Positions 34,649 through 46,279 of a stretch of 64,000 bases of DNA are shown here, in pieces. The notes beneath the pieces are model-generated. The model was given only the letters and a program-made list of their open reading frames with translations, had not been told where the DNA came from and searched no databases. Source of the stretch: Opeltia flavorubescens (lineage: Eukaryota; Ascomycota; Lecanoromycetes; Teloschistales; Teloschistaceae); contig KE546975.1 in assembly GCA_000442125.1 (NCBI GenBank), positions 868,001 to 932,000 of the forward strand, read 5' to 3'. The position numbers were made by a program, and so were the translations under genes. Numbering within the stretch: the first letter of the stretch is position 1; every line of letters begins with the position of its first letter.

Positions 34649-36376
34649 ATGGGGATGATCAAGAACGAATACGACGTCGAGGGTTATTCGCCCACTGACA
34701 ATGAGCATACGGAAAAACACATCTCATCCGGATTACCCGTCTATGCCGATGAGACGGGTGCTGTGCCCGGCCAGAGCTTCACTATCGGCAACTCGCTCTA
34801 CGCCAGGACTCAGCGCTTTGCCGGTAAATGGTCCATTGAACAGAGAGGCATCGAAAGAGTGCCCGAGGATGAGCGCACAGATACCAATTTAGCCAAAGTT
34901 GGAACAATGGTAAATACTGTTGTGCATAGGAAAGAATTCGAAGCAGAGCTAATGCTCGCGACAGTGGCTCGCAGCGAACATGGTCGTGTCGAGTTTTGCC
35001 ATTGGAGCTCTTGCCGTGCCTGTCTTTCAGCTTGGTTTCGTTGACGCTTTGCTCACGATCCTCTTCATCAACCTTCTTGGAATCACTCCCGTCTGCTTCT
35101 TCTCGACTTTCGGTCCTGTTTTCGGCCTACGCCAAATGGTGCTCTCCCGCTTCTACTTTGGCTGGTACGGCGTGAAGATTATCGCCATCTTCAACATTCT
35201 AGCATGCGTTGGGTGGTCCTCGGTCAACGTTATAGTGGGCGCGCAACTCCTCAACGCTGTGAATAACGATCTCCCCGGTGTCGCAGGCATCATCATCATT
35301 GCAGCTGCAACTTTCCTCGTCACCCTTTTCGGCTACAAAGTGGTTCATTACTACGAGTTCTACAGCTGGATTCCGTCCTTCATTATCTTCCTCATCGTCC
35401 TTGGCCAGTTTGCCCACTCCGGCGCTTTCGTCAATATTCCTATGAAAGTTGGCAACAGTGAGGCGGGTGGAGTGCTGAGTTTCGCAGCCAGCGTGTTCGG
35501 CTTCGCGACCGGCTGGACGAGCTACGCGGCTGATTATACCGTCTACCAGCCCCATACTGTCTCCCGCGTCAAAACGTTCGTCTGGACGTGGGCGGGTCTC
35601 ATCTTTCCTCTCCTCTTCACCGAGATGCTCGGATTGGCCGTCGCAACCGCAATGACCTACGATCCCGTCACCTTCGAGCCTACGAACAGCTACTCCAAAG
35701 GCTACGCGGAAAGCCATATCGGTGGCCTACTCGCGGCAGTCCTGTTCCCGCCCTTTGGCCGCTTCGGCCAATTCTGTCTTGTCGTCCTTGCGCTCAGCAT
35801 CATCGCGAACAATTGCCCGAACATCTACAGCGTGAGCTTGAGCTTGCAGATTCTTGGCCGCTGGACGCAGGCTGTGCCAAGATTCATCTGGACTTTTGTC
35901 GGGACGTTGATATACTGTGCGATTGCCATTCCCGGCTATTCACATTTCGAGCAAGTGTTGGAGAATTTCATGCTGATCATTGTACGTGACGCTCCTTTTG
36001 CGCTTCTCCCTTTTGTCCTTGAAACGTGGAGACGCTAACGGATGATTGTTGAAAACAGGGTTACTGGCTAGCCATCTATGAAGGCATTTCACTCTCGGAA
36101 CATTTCATCTTCCGAAGAGGCATCAAAGGCTACGACCCCGCCACCTATACCTCCCCGCATCTCCTTCCTCCGGGAATCGCGGCCATCGTGGCGTTCTGCT
36201 TCGGCGTATTTGGTGCGGTGATGGGGATGGCGCAGGTGTGGTTCATCGGTCCCATTGGTAAACATATCGGTACGCCGAAATATGGGGGGGATATTGGGTT
36301 TCCGTTGGCATTCTGCTTCGCCTTTGTAAGTTATTGTGTTCTGAGAACGGTGGAGAAGAGTAAATTTGGGAGGTAA
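34649..36376 (+). CDS. fcyB: Purine-cytosine permease (NCS1 family, FCY2/FcyB type)
   Basis: Plasma-membrane proton symporter for cytosine and purines. Three exons (34649-34909, 34965-35981, 36059-36376) give 531 aa, the usual NCS1 length. The cytosolic N-terminus carries SIEQRGIERVPEDERTDTNL, typical of FCY transporters just before TM1. TM1 includes MWLAANMVVSSFAIGALAVP. About 12 hydrophobic helices follow. Further family features are FGPVFGLRQMVLSRFYFGWY, CVGWSSVNVIVGAQLLN, FGFATGWTSYAADYTVYQP and ALSIIANNCPNIYSVSLSLQ. After the second intron comes GYWLAIYEGISLSEHFIFRR. The gene looks intact. Substrate choice among purines and cytosine is inferred from family resemblance. Confidence 0.93.
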
Positions 36377-36603
36377 GGCAGGCAGCTGGGATCTGTATAT
36401 GAATGTTAAGCAAATTAGCAATTGTTCCTTCTTCGCCATTCTTTCGTTAAACAGATTATGTGTATTCAATGATCTATCATCAATTCATCCTAGCATGGTA
36501 ACAGGGGTATCATCTCATCAAATCATTCATCCGTCACCAATATCGTATGTCCTACTCCCATCCCAGACTCGCCCTAAATCCTACCCGGTAATCGTAATGA
36601 ATC

Positions 36604-39600
36604 TCACAACTCCCCGTTCACCCCCAGCTGCTCTCTCCTCGCGCGATAAAACCTCTCCAACCACCTCCTCCTCTCCTCCTGCCTCCATCCCTCCACCACC
36701 AGCGCGAATCCCACCACGTCATCTCCCATTCCGTACGCCTTCGCCATGCTACACAGCTGCCTCTTCCTCACAACTTCAGGAGGATGATACTTCCATTCCA
36801 CGTGCTTCTTCCCATTCACCCTACCTGTAGCAATCATGTCTAAATCGTCGTCATTCTCGTCATCTGTTCCGTCTGCATCGTCGTACTCATTATTGTGAGC
36901 GCCGTTAGGATTGTTTTTATCACGCTTTTGACTATTCTCACTCTTGGGAAACACGGCCTGACCTCCCAGGTCCAGATCAGCTCCATTCTCGAGCGCGCGT
37001 CGGGAGAGCGAAGTTTCGATGCGGGATGGGCCGACCACTTCGCTGTTCTCGTGCGAGTATTCCACGCCTGCGGTGAGAAGGATGGCGTGGATGGGGTTGA
37101 AAGTTTGTTTCCTCTCACTCCCGTCCATGGTTCGTTTCTTGGGGCGTTTCTTTCGCTTCTCCTGCGATGTTTGATCCTTGTCTTCTTCGGAGTCGTCTTC
37201 TTCCCCGGCAATGATGGCCGCGACTTGACTCATTGCACTGTCTTCTTCTCCTCCACTTGAACCTAATAATGGATCATCCTGTTGCGAATGCTGCGATTCA
37301 TCAATATCAAGCCCAACCACCGCCACACCAGCTTTGCTCTCCGCGACGTTGGTCTTATTGACAATGTCTCTCAAAACAATGTTATCCCCCTGAAAAGCAA
37401 AGAGGTTTGCCAGCCCAAAAATCTCGCCCTTTTGCTCATTTGTCCCTTGGACGCCGCGGAAGTATCTGCGTTCGTTGCTCGCCGTATACCCGATGTTCAT
37501 CTGCTGCTGCTTATAGATCTGCCTCGCGTAAACAATCTCCTCGATCGTGCCTGCACTGACAAGTCGGAAGACTTCCACGTCCCGGACTTGTCCGATCCGG
37601 TACGCACGGTCTTGCGCTTGCAGATCAAACGCAGGGTTCCAATTCGGATCCACTACCACAACTTTGTTTGCGGAGGTAATATTCAAACCCACACCGCCTG
37701 CTTTGGTAGAAATCAGGAAAACGAACTCGGAAGGATCGCTGTTGAAATCGTCGACCGTCTTGGCGCGATCCTCGTACGACATGGCGCCATCGAGATATGA
37801 AACGTTGTAGGAAGTGTGTTTGAACAGCATCTGCAGCATCTTAAGCAACTTCACACTGTGCGAGAAGACAAGGACTTTATCCCCATTGGCATGCCAGAAT
37901 GTCAGCAGTTTCTTTAATATCTTCCACTTCCCGCAGAACTCCGGGTTCGAATAGTTGAGTATGGAATCACGGTTACGGTACAGTTCCCGCCAGCGATCCG
38001 GAACGGCAACCTGCAAGAGCTCGAGATCCTTGTCTTGGCGGTCTCTCGAGTCGGTGCTCTGTGGGATCAGCATCGCGAGGTGGTTGCTTAGTTTCTGGAG
38101 GTTCATCATCGCAGGGAAGACGTAGGATCGCCATCGTGTCACACCATCTGGGAGATACATGTGGCAGCACCAGCCGGATTTCTTACCGGAATCGCACGAA
38201 CACATGTCGCTGGATGTTTTGATGTACTGCATGACATCGCTGTCAAGATAATTCTCGTAGGCCTCGCTTTGGGTCACGGTCAAGGGGCAGAATACCACCC
38301 GATCGCTCTTCTTGGGCAGTTGGTCGGCGATGATACTTTTCATTCGGCGGAGGAAGAATTGAGGGAGAAGATTCTCGACAAGAGCTTTGGCGGTCTTGCG
38401 TGCTTTGCTGAGCTGGTAATGGGTGGCGTCGTGGGACTGACCCATCTTGAGCGGCTCGCTAATGCTGGCTTTCCAAGTGGTGATGGGGCCGAATTTGCCG
38501 GGGTTCGTCCAATTCAGGAGCGTCCATAGCTCGTCATAAGAGTTTTGTATAGCCGTCCCCGTCAGGCCTATCCTGCACAAGGCATTGATCTCGTTCATGG
38601 CTTGCGTCGTTTCGGACTTCCTACCTTTGATCTGATGGCACTCATCCGCAATGACACAATCCCATTCAATCATGTTGATCTCGCTTTTATTCATCCTGTA
38701 CGTTGTGTACGTGGTGAGCATGATCTCGATGCGTCCAGATGTAGCGGCTTGTATGGCTGATTCCTTGGTATCTGCGTGGAAGACATCGACATGCCACCAA
38801 CCCCATCGCCTGAGCTCGGACTTCCAATTCTCAATCAGAGTGCCGGGACAGATGATCAGGACTCTGGGATACCATGGTGCGCCTGCTCTTCGCATCTTAC
38901 GCATACGCTTCATGTCACGTTCGTCACCAGTCTTGCCAAAGGCCACTGTGAGGAACGCAATGACCTGGACAGTTTTCCCCAACCCCATGTCATCTCCAAG
39001 TATACATCCGGTTTGATATACAAAAGACTGGTGCAGAAACGCGGTCCCTTCCACTTGGTAACTTCGTAACCGTTGAGCGATTGAGGCCGGGATAAGACCT
39101 AAGGACTTTGGTAACTGAGTGTCTTTGTATGGTGCCAACGGTTTTGCCAGTGGAAAATTTGGTCTCTCTGCAAGTTCCTCAAGTCTCTCGTCATCTGAAA
39201 ATTCGATTCCCTCATAAGTCGGCGGTAATTTCAAACCAGACTCTCTCAGCTTCTCCATCCGTAGATCGAACCTCGCCTTCCGCCGTTGGAGGTAATCCGG
39301 TAGTGTGTGCTCCATTAGATCGTCTTCAGACTCGGCTCCCCAGTCTCTCGTTTTCGAAGAGCCATTCCGAGCACCCTTCTTCTTTGGCTTTTTACCGCCC
39401 ATCTGAGTTTCCTCGACAGCTCTACGCTTTCGGGTCGTCGTGACAGTTTTCTTTTTACTACCCTTGCGATGCCGGAGCTTTTCGTAAGCGCCCTCGCTAC
39501 TATCGTCTGACCACACCATCTTCTCTCCTCCCCCATGGACATCGTGTATACGCTTTTTGAAATGCGCTTTACCATGCTGATATGGATCGGAGCCTTCGTC

Positions 39601-39752
39601 TGATACTGGTTCAACGACTTCTACGGTCAAATTTAGTGGAAAGTGCATGCACAAGCCTCGATCAACTTACTAGCTATATATTCATCTGTTCCTAGATACT
39701 TCTTAGTACTGCCAATGATGTCCAAATCATCGCTGTCCTCAGGATCCCTCAT
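36604..39752 (-). CDS. SNF2-family DNA-dependent ATPase, ERCC6L2/Rad26-like
   Basis: Chromatin or DNA-repair translocase of the SNF2 superfamily. Two exons (39752-39671, 39620-36604) give 1032 aa; the first adds MRDPEDSDDLDIIGSTKKYL. A basic, acidic-patched N-terminus contains KKPKKKGAR. The helicase core starts near 210: motif I GDDMGLGKTVQ (near 237), Ia CPGTLIENWKSELRRWGWW, II as DECH in VIADECHQIKG (near 361), III LTGTAIQNSYDELW. A Cys-rich insert DMCSCDSGKKSGWCCHMY follows (near 500), then the C-terminal lobe: DKVLVFSHSVKLLKMLQMLF, LDGAMSYEDR, LISTKAGGVGLNIT, QDRAYRIGQ (to about 720). The C-terminal 300 residues are acidic and basic, ending in a conserved-looking helical block VVGFALVVEGWRQEERRRW. 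The core resembles ERCC6L2-like proteins; exact orthology was not tested. Confidence 0.85.
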
Positions 39753-39936
39753 TGTGGTACCAGTGGGGCACGGCTCGTGAATTCAATGAGACGCGTTGGT
39801 GGGGTAAAGAGCGACGCGGGACACTGCAGAAATTTTGGCGGATAGAAAATAAGGCAAGCTCATCAACAGCCAAAATGAGAAGATTTAGGGACACAATATA
39901 ATTTCATTACATTTACGGAAGTGCCAAGTCATTAAG
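39753..39936. promoter_or_regulatory. Divergent promoter, SNF2-like / RRP41
   Basis: Start codons of the two divergent genes are only 184 bp apart, so they very likely share a promoter. AT-rich sequence occurs before the RRP41 start (39890-39935). Confidence 0.5.
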
Positions 39937-40774
39937 ATGCCACTCGACACTTCAACCTACAGTCTCGCCCTCCTCCGCCTCGATGGCCGCCGGTGGAATG
40001 AGCTCCGTCGCATGCATGCTCAAATCAGTGTCCAAACCGCCGCCGACGGTTCTTCATACCTCGAGATGGGCAATACAAAGGTGATTTGCACCATCTCCGG
40101 ACCATCAGAAGGGCGAAGAAGTGGGGGCGGTGGAGGAGGTGGAGACGCCAATGCCACTGTGCAAGTGGAGATAGGTATTGCGGGATTCAGTGGTGTGGAT
40201 CGGAAACGGAGGGGGAGGGGGGATAAGTGAGTCAGTCAACGATACCTTGCCTTTCGAGACGGGTATGAGGTAGCGCTGACACAACATTGAATGTAGACGA
40301 ACGTCGGAAATGCAGATGACGATTGCGAATGCCTTTTCTACTACCTTGTTCACGCATCTGTACCCGCATTCCACCATCCTCGTCACCCTGCACATCCTTT
40401 CGCAGGATGGCTCCATCTTGGCGGCATGCCTGAATGCAGCTACACTGGCCTTGATTGATGCCGGCGTGCCAATGTCGGATTACGTTGTGGCCTGTACGTC
40501 TGGGTCGACATCTTCGTACGGTAGCAACGACGAGTCAGCAGACCCTTTGTTAGATCTCAATGGAACAGAAGAGCAGGAATTGCCCTTTTTGACCGTGGGT
40601 ACGCTGGGGGCCGGAGAGAGAGTGAGCGTGCTTGTCATGGAATCCCGGGTGCAGGCAGAGCGCATTGAAGGGATGCTAGCCGTTGGAGTGGATGGTTGCA
40701 AGCAGGTAAGGGAAATCTTGGATCAAGTGGTGCGGAGACATGGAAAGTGCATACTAGAGAAGATTGTGACATAA
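39937..40774 (+). CDS. RRP41: Exosome complex subunit Rrp41/Ski6 (RNase PH fold)
   Basis: Subunit of the six-member RNase PH ring of the nuclear and cytoplasmic RNA exosome, which processes rRNA and degrades mRNA. Two exons (39937-40226, 40297-40774; 70-nt intron) give 255 aa. The N-terminal RNase PH motif is LDGRRWNELRRMHAQI, then YLEMGNTKVICTISGP. A poly-Gly insert (RSGGGGGGGDAN) sits where family members have a short charged loop, followed by VEIGIAGFSG. After the intron come the helix MTIANAFSTTLFTHLYPHS, the strand ILVTLHILSQDGSILAACLN and DAGVPMSDYVVACTSG. The C-terminal domain ends ILDQVVRRHGKCILEKIVT. As in other eukaryotic Rrp41 proteins, the role is expected to be structural. Confidence 0.93.
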
Positions 40775-41009
40775 GATCCCGATATCATAACTTCACATCA
40801 CGAGGTAAATCACAGAGCAGATACCGTTCAAAGAGCAGAGAGATGGATGGATAAAAGACAACTCAACCCAGTGAGCACTGTAGGATAATAAAAAGTAATA
40901 CAGAGATTGCTGGGACCCTGCCTCGGTTCAAAATGGCTAGATTTCCGAAGTATCCACCGTACTTTTGTGTCGTCAAGTCTGTTGCTCGCCAATCCTTCAA
41001 CCGGCACGA

Positions 41010-41989
41010 CTAGGATGCCTCACCGGCTGCGACAACGACGGGGGGGTTGGGATATTGGATCTTCCCAGACCCAGATCCACACGCCTCGATCGCCTTCACG
41101 ACCTTCATCGACTCGCTGTCACGCACTTTGCCGAAGACGACATGCTTCCCATCGAGCCAGCTGGTAACAACGGTGGTAATAAAAAATTGGGATCCATTGC
41201 TATTGGCGAACATCAGTTCAAATTAAGGACCACAAGGGGCGGAAACCCACGTGTTAGGACCGGCATTAGCCATGGAGAGGATACCAGGTTCGGTGTGCTT
41301 GAGTTTGAAAGCCTCGTCGGGGAACTTTTCGCCGTAAATAGATTTTCCACCGGTACCCTGTATAGAGATCAATATTGGAGAAATTTGACCGTGATCAGAA
41401 CTTGGACTCACGTTACCGCGAGTGAAGTCGCCTCCTTGAAGCATGAATTGAGGGATCACTCGATGGAATCTAGAACCTTTGTATCCAAATCCGTCCTCGC
41501 CCGTGCAGAGATGCTTGAAGTTTTTGCAGGAGTTGGGAGCAGCCTTGTTGAACAATTCAAAGTTGATACGTCCGGATTGATCTGTTCAGGTCAGCACCGG
41601 CTCAAAAGATGTACTTTGCAGACTCCAGTGGACAATGTGGGTAGCATTGAACGTTGGGGGCGAAGGGTTAGCTTACCTTCGACTTTTGCGGTAGGCTTAT
41701 TATTAGCATCCAACACAGGGCCAGTCCACGTCTTTGCTTGTCAGTGTTATGGTCCCGTCAATGCCTGTTCCGCGGCTGGGTGGAAGCATTCTCTCACCAT
41801 ATCAAAGTATGTGTATAGGGTATCTGGCCCCTCTTGTTTACCGTCTGGAACGTAGCCCATGATTGGTGATGTTCTGCTAAATTGTCTTTTGGATACAATG
41901 GGTGTAGGTGAGATTCTGAAAGTGGAGGGGTAAGGAGCTTTGTGAAGAGTTTTAAAAAGAGAGACAGGCATGCCCCGCATCGAAGACAT
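41010..41989 (-). CDS. Cyclophilin-type peptidyl-prolyl cis-trans isomerase, mitochondrial-type leader
   Basis: Catalyses Xaa-Pro isomerisation and is a probable cyclosporin A target. Five exons (41989-41798, 41731-41677, 41581-41412, 41357-41251, 41199-41010) give about 237 aa. The N-terminus [20 protein letters not shown] and the following Arg/Ser-rich stretch lack acidic residues, as expected for a mitochondrial presequence (about 45 residues). The cyclophilin fold follows: [38 protein letters not shown] with the catalytic Arg, [48 protein letters not shown], and [14 protein letters not shown] with the Trp that confers cyclosporin binding. An internal Met (MGYVPDG, at 41860) could start a shorter cytosolic form. 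An upstream in-frame Met (42022) is possible but would place acidic residues in the leader. It converges with RRP41. Confidence 0.9.
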
Positions 41990-42818
41990 GGTGGGGTTCA
42001 CGTCAAATACAGCTAGTGCCAAATGACCGGAGGATGACGTCTGAGAGAAGGCGGTGTAAGAGGTTCTAAAAGTAGCTCAATAAAGGAGCGGTTGTGATCA
42101 GACGTTGCTGCTCCTGTACCCAGAATTGAGACGGTGAAGATAATTCTCGCAGAGTGGTAAATAAACAGCGACGGTGGTAAATCTTTCAAGTAAAGGGAAA
42201 ATCTCTTTTCAGGGGCTGAATCCTTGACGCCGCCATTTCGCCCTTAACCTCTTTGGATGATCGACAAAGATGACGACAACTACAGAGATTTTATAACAGG
42301 TGTCTAGGTCGAAAGTGCTAACATAGATAGCAGTAGCATTAATCAGAGCAGTAGTATTCTATACTATATTGAGGAAGCCGTGTGAACCACTAAGTTAAAA
42401 AATGCAAGAATTACTAGCACGATGAGACATTCTCATAAGAAAGATAGATTTATCGACTTCAACGGATTATTGGCTGAAGACATTGATAGTTTACAAAAAG
42501 GATGATTCGCCATGAAACAGTCCTTTACTTCAAATCGTTCGCTCATAAAATCGAGCATCCTTCCGAAATTTGATATTGGCAAGGAGCAGTATGCATCGAT
42601 ATTAACCACTAACAAATTATCTAATCATCTTGCATACAGCCGGTATTCCGTGGATATACTTGGTACCCAGTTGTGTGTTAGTGCGATCTGCACCAGTTTG
42701 CTGTTTCGGTTGAATTGTCGTAGTATTTCAAGAGTCCGCCAACCTCGTAATCATATCCCCTCATACGTGGGGCCTGCTTAAACCCGTCCAGACATTGCTC
42801 GCTGTCCTACATCTGCAA
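41990..42818. other. Intergenic, cyclophilin upstream / Zn2Cys6 downstream
   Basis: The region holds the cyclophilin promoter (near 42.0-42.2 kb) and the 3' UTR of the next minus-strand gene. It is AT-rich at 42.3-42.7 kb. ORFs are short and without domains. Confidence 0.5.
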
Positions 42819-45470
42819 TCACCACCAATTCGTCATCCCACCCAGAACCGGCCTTGATCCCGCTGGTACTCCAGATCTAAGGTCTTGCTGAGTCCCTTCA
42901 GGAAAATCCTTCATCATCTCGTCCCAGTCCGACCAATTAAGGTCTCCTGAGCTTCTTAGTCCGTTCGGAGATGCCTCCATCTCGTTCATGCCAGTCATAT
43001 CAATGTTTCCGTTGGTGTTAGCTACCATGCCGAACATCTGTGATGTTTGCGGAAATGCCGGATCATTGTATAGCCACTCCTGCTGGTCCATCATGCCGGA
43101 CTGAGCTTGATCCGCGGTCAGATAATTTTGGAGACCATTGATAGTGCCAGGTATGGAATTGTCGAGGAGCGGAAGGCCGTGATTCCCGCCGTTATTACCC
43201 ATCGCAAAATTCATATCGCTGCCGCCGATATTCACAGGGTCTATTGTTGCTCCTACTCCCGCGGCTACCGGCCCAAGACTCCCATCGAGTGGAAACATCT
43301 TTAGCTGTTCCATTTCTCTCGCCCTTACTGCCTGTGCCCGTGTCATCAATTTTCTTATCGGCTTCCACAGCATCCCTCGTTTTTGAGCTGATAAGCGCAT
43401 GTCAATGCCGCTGATCACCTCGTTGATAACTTGCCAAGCCCGGTCGACTTCGGGTCCACGAGTGCGGATGCAGAGTTGTGAAAGGACGAACACGACAGCG
43501 TGCCATTGCACGTATGTTCGGAAGAGCCATCCCCATTTCTTGGTCGAAGCTTCCGATTCGAGAACGTTGGACCACTGGATGATATCGACCGAGGTACGGA
43601 AAAGCCGGTCTTTTGTTTCTTTCGAAAGCTCCTTGCTGTCAAAATCTTCACGCTGGAGAGGGTGATGAACAATGAGCCACATTTTAGCCAAGACGAGACG
43701 AAGGACAGTACCCGCGACCCAGTGGACTGGTATATTCATATTGCAATGCCTAAGATACTTCTTTTCGATATGCTGATGTAGCTCTTCGATAAGTCTCTCC
43801 TTATGCTCTAGCGAAAACGACTTAGGCTTGTCGGAACATTTACTACGACCTGGAGGAGAATAACTTAATCGTCGTGCTGTAGTGCTGACCGTAAAGCGAA
43901 TCAAATCAAAAGTCATTTCGGTAGCACCTTCATGCTCTGGTGGTGGCTCCTTCATCGAAGCGTTGATGTCTTCGTCATTGATATTCAAAGGAAATCTAGT
44001 GTCGAAGGTCTGATCAAGGATAGTAGGATCGGATCCGTGGTCTTCAGAAGCCCGCAAGTCCACATGGATGAGCGTCCACCACAAACGCCTGCGCATTTCT
44101 GTTTCTAATGGAGAAAGACCAAATTGCTCTCCATCTCGGTGGAGACCCAAAGATTGCGCGAGTCGAATAAGAAGACCTGTCAAAGTCCAGACGAATCGTG
44201 TATCATCATGGCGCCTAACACATATCAAGAAGACGGTAAATGCTTGCAGGATGACCAGCTCGGTTGTACTAAGGAAACCCGCCCTGGCCATTGCCTGCTC
44301 GAATGCGAATCGATACTTCTTGAGAGCACTCTCCTTATCCATGCCAGTCATATCCATGCATTCTTCGTTGCACAGGCTAGTGACTGCTGCGAAGTAGATC
44401 GAAAACATCAAGACCTCCAGAGGTTTGCTAACGTGATCCAAGTCTTTGGTAGCTTCTAATAGCGTCTTCTCTACGGAAGGCCGATGGAACACCTTCATCA
44501 AGGGATCGACATTCTCCTTGAAGACTTCCCAGTATGTCATGATGTGATTCGCAGGGGGGTGGAAGTTACGTAAGGAGAGGATGGTAGAGCTGAAGCTGAA
44601 GATGAAGCCTTGATGATTTGCTGATGCTGATGAACCTGAGCCAGGAGAGGGATAATCATCTTCGTCGTCAGTCGGATCGTCAAGAATATCCTGCATTTCA
44701 GCAATCTGTGCTGCAGAGTTAGCAGGGTAAGAAAATGGTAGTATGCCTATGAACAATAATAGAGAAAGTCTGAAAGGGAACATGCTGAGGTGAAATGGAC
44801 TGACCTCCTCGCTCATGCTGTTCCAGAATTTGTTGCTCACATATCGACTTCTTCCCTCATCTACGACTAGCCGTCCGAATTCGGTGGAAACTCCGTCGAC
44901 GCTCTTCTTTCGCGGTTCTGGTCCATTAAACATCCCACATGCATTTGGTATCTTGACCTCCTCTTTGGGGCATTTCGCAGTGCTCTCCGCTCCATCTTCA
45001 GCGGGCACGGGCATGGGTTCATCTTTAGGTGCCTCCTCGCTTCTTTCTCCCTCTTCGTCCAAGTTCTTCCCAAGGTGTTGTACGACACCTTCAAGTCGCC
45101 TTAGCCTTGCGAGGAGTTCGGCATCTGGAGGTTTTCTACTGCGCCGAGGGGCTCTCCCAGGCCCCGGAAAGACGCATTCGATAGCTGCTTTGTTGCAATT
45201 GGAACAAGGATGTCTTTTGTCGCATCGTACTTTCCTCTTTCTGCATGTTACGCAAGATCTCAGATTCGGCTGCGCAACGGTCGAGGTACCATTGGTGCCG
45301 TGAACAGGCGGGGAACCGGTATTCTGGCGGCTTTTGGCGGGTTCGGTAGGGGTACCGGTACTATGGTCGGAACTTGCCTTCGCGATAGAAGGCGATGTTG
45401 TATAGTCAGCTGGGCTTGTGGTAATGTCGGTCTCGAGTTGAGCCATGCTACTGCGATCAATTTCTGACAA
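42819..45470 (-). CDS. Zn(II)2Cys6 transcription factor with fungal_trans domain
   Basis: Nuclear regulator of unknown target. The start is at 45470 or the Met at 45446. An intron (44804-44706, 99 nt, no stop) should be removed, giving about 850 aa and joining FWNSMSEE to IAEMQDILDDPTDDEDD. The zinc cluster is SCVTCRKRKVRCDKRHPCSN followed by CNKAAIECVFPGPG (residues about 72-105). A Leu-rich helix then follows (ELLARLRRLEGVVQHLG), probably for dimerisation. The fungal_trans domain (about 300-600) includes YWEVFKENVDPLMKVFHRPS, IRLAQSLGLHRDGEQFGLSP, EMRRRLWWTLIHVDLRASED and WGWLFRTYVQWHAVVFVLSQ. The C-terminus is Gly/Asn/Met-rich and ends with an acidic, aromatic segment (LNWSDWDEMMKDFPEG), which looks like an activation region. 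No pathway gene adjoins it that would suggest a target. Confidence 0.9.
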   Translation of the reverse strand: MSEIDRSSMAQLETDITTSPADYTTSPSIAKASSDHSTGTPTEPAKSRQNTGSPPVHGTNGTSTVAQPNLRSCVTCRKRKVRCDKRHPCSNCNKAAIECVFPGPGRAPRRSRKPPDAELLARLRRLEGVVQHLGKNLDEEGERSEEAPKDEPMPVPAEDGAESTAKCPKEEVKIPNACGMFNGPEPRKKSVDGVSTEFGRLVVDEGRSRYVSNKFWNSMSEEVSPFHLSMFPFRLSLLLFIGILPFSYPANSAAQIAEMQDILDDPTDDEDDYPSPGSGSSASANHQGFIFSFSSTILSLRNFHPPANHIMTYWEVFKENVDPLMKVFHRPSVEKTLLEATKDLDHVSKPLEVLMFSIYFAAVTSLCNEECMDMTGMDKESALKKYRFAFEQAMARAGFLSTTELVILQAFTVFLICVRRHDDTRFVWTLTGLLIRLAQSLGLHRDGEQFGLSPLETEMRRRLWWTLIHVDLRASEDHGSDPTILDQTFDTRFPLNINDEDINASMKEPPPEHEGATEMTFDLIRFTVSTTARRLSYSPPGRSKCSDKPKSFSLEHKERLIEELHQHIEKKYLRHCNMNIPVHWVAGTVLRLVLAKMWLIVHHPLQREDFDSKELSKETKDRLFRTSVDIIQWSNVLESEASTKKWGWLFRTYVQWHAVVFVLSQLCIRTRGPEVDRAWQVINEVISGIDMRLSAQKRGMLWKPIRKLMTRAQAVRAREMEQLKMFPLDGSLGPVAAGVGATIDPVNIGGSDMNFAMGNNGGNHGLPLLDNSIPGTINGLQNYLTADQAQSGMMDQQEWLYNDPAFPQTSQMFGMVANTNGNIDMTGMNEMEASPNGLRSSGDLNWSDWDEMMKDFPEGTQQDLRSGVPAGSRPVLGGMTNWW

Positions 45471-46279
45471 GAGCTAACAGTTATGGCTTGTGACGACCTT
45501 GGAAGAGGTCTGTTTGCGTTTTGAGTTATGCGTGACAATGACCAATTATCGTTGATGACCAGTGTATCATGGGCTGAAAGGAATCGTTGAGTGAGAAGTG
45601 TAAACGCTGACTGCAGGATTAAGGATCATGTATCAATTGCGCCACAATGAACCCAGTGGGCATGCCTGGCGGTTACAGCATACGGACGTCTCCAACTCGT
45701 CTGCTCCTCTTGAGATATTATGATCTTAATGAACTCATGGAGTATTGTGAGTACCAGCTGTTGCCATTGCAAATACGGAGGTTATTTCAAAGTCAGATGA
45801 GGGTTCTACACACATGTACCCAAGTGTGACGTCATGCCATTTCTTTATGTACATTGGGTACGCCGTTCGCTTTTCCCACGGACAGCCTAGTCATAAGATC
45901 TGTACGACGTATTCGGTCTATCGTCCACGCTTTATACACTTCGTATCAGTCGTTCATAGATGAGAAGCTACCTCTCTTGCTCCGTAATATCGTCGCTCAT
46001 TGCATGCCTAGACAATCATGCAATGGTGAAATCGGCGAGAGCATTAGCTGCCACTACCTCGCCCACCCTTCCTGTTGACTCGGCATCGCATATATAGCCT
46101 TGCGTGAGCTTAGCAGCCAGAATATGCGGGCGGTGGTACTGCTCGAACGGCTTTCCGACACCTATGGAGGAGTGGAATCACGAGCTCTTTTTGGTGTTAC
46201 GTTCCCACTCCATGCTGGTCGAATTAAACACATGACTAGGATTTTGTTATTACATGGAAGATCAAGTCTCCTGCCGGAC
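45471..46279. other. Intergenic, Zn2Cys6 upstream / LicD-like downstream
   Basis: The 0.8 kb should contain the promoter of the Zn2Cys6 gene and the 3' UTR of the LicD-like gene. Short plus-strand ORFs (45647-45829, 45854-46078, 46100-46336) show no domain. Nothing else was recognised. Confidence 0.5.

Noticed and set aside
34980-36038. Separate permease gene starting at 34980
   Set aside because: It is the second exon of the FCY-type permease; a 55-nt intron joins it to the N-terminal exon at 34649.
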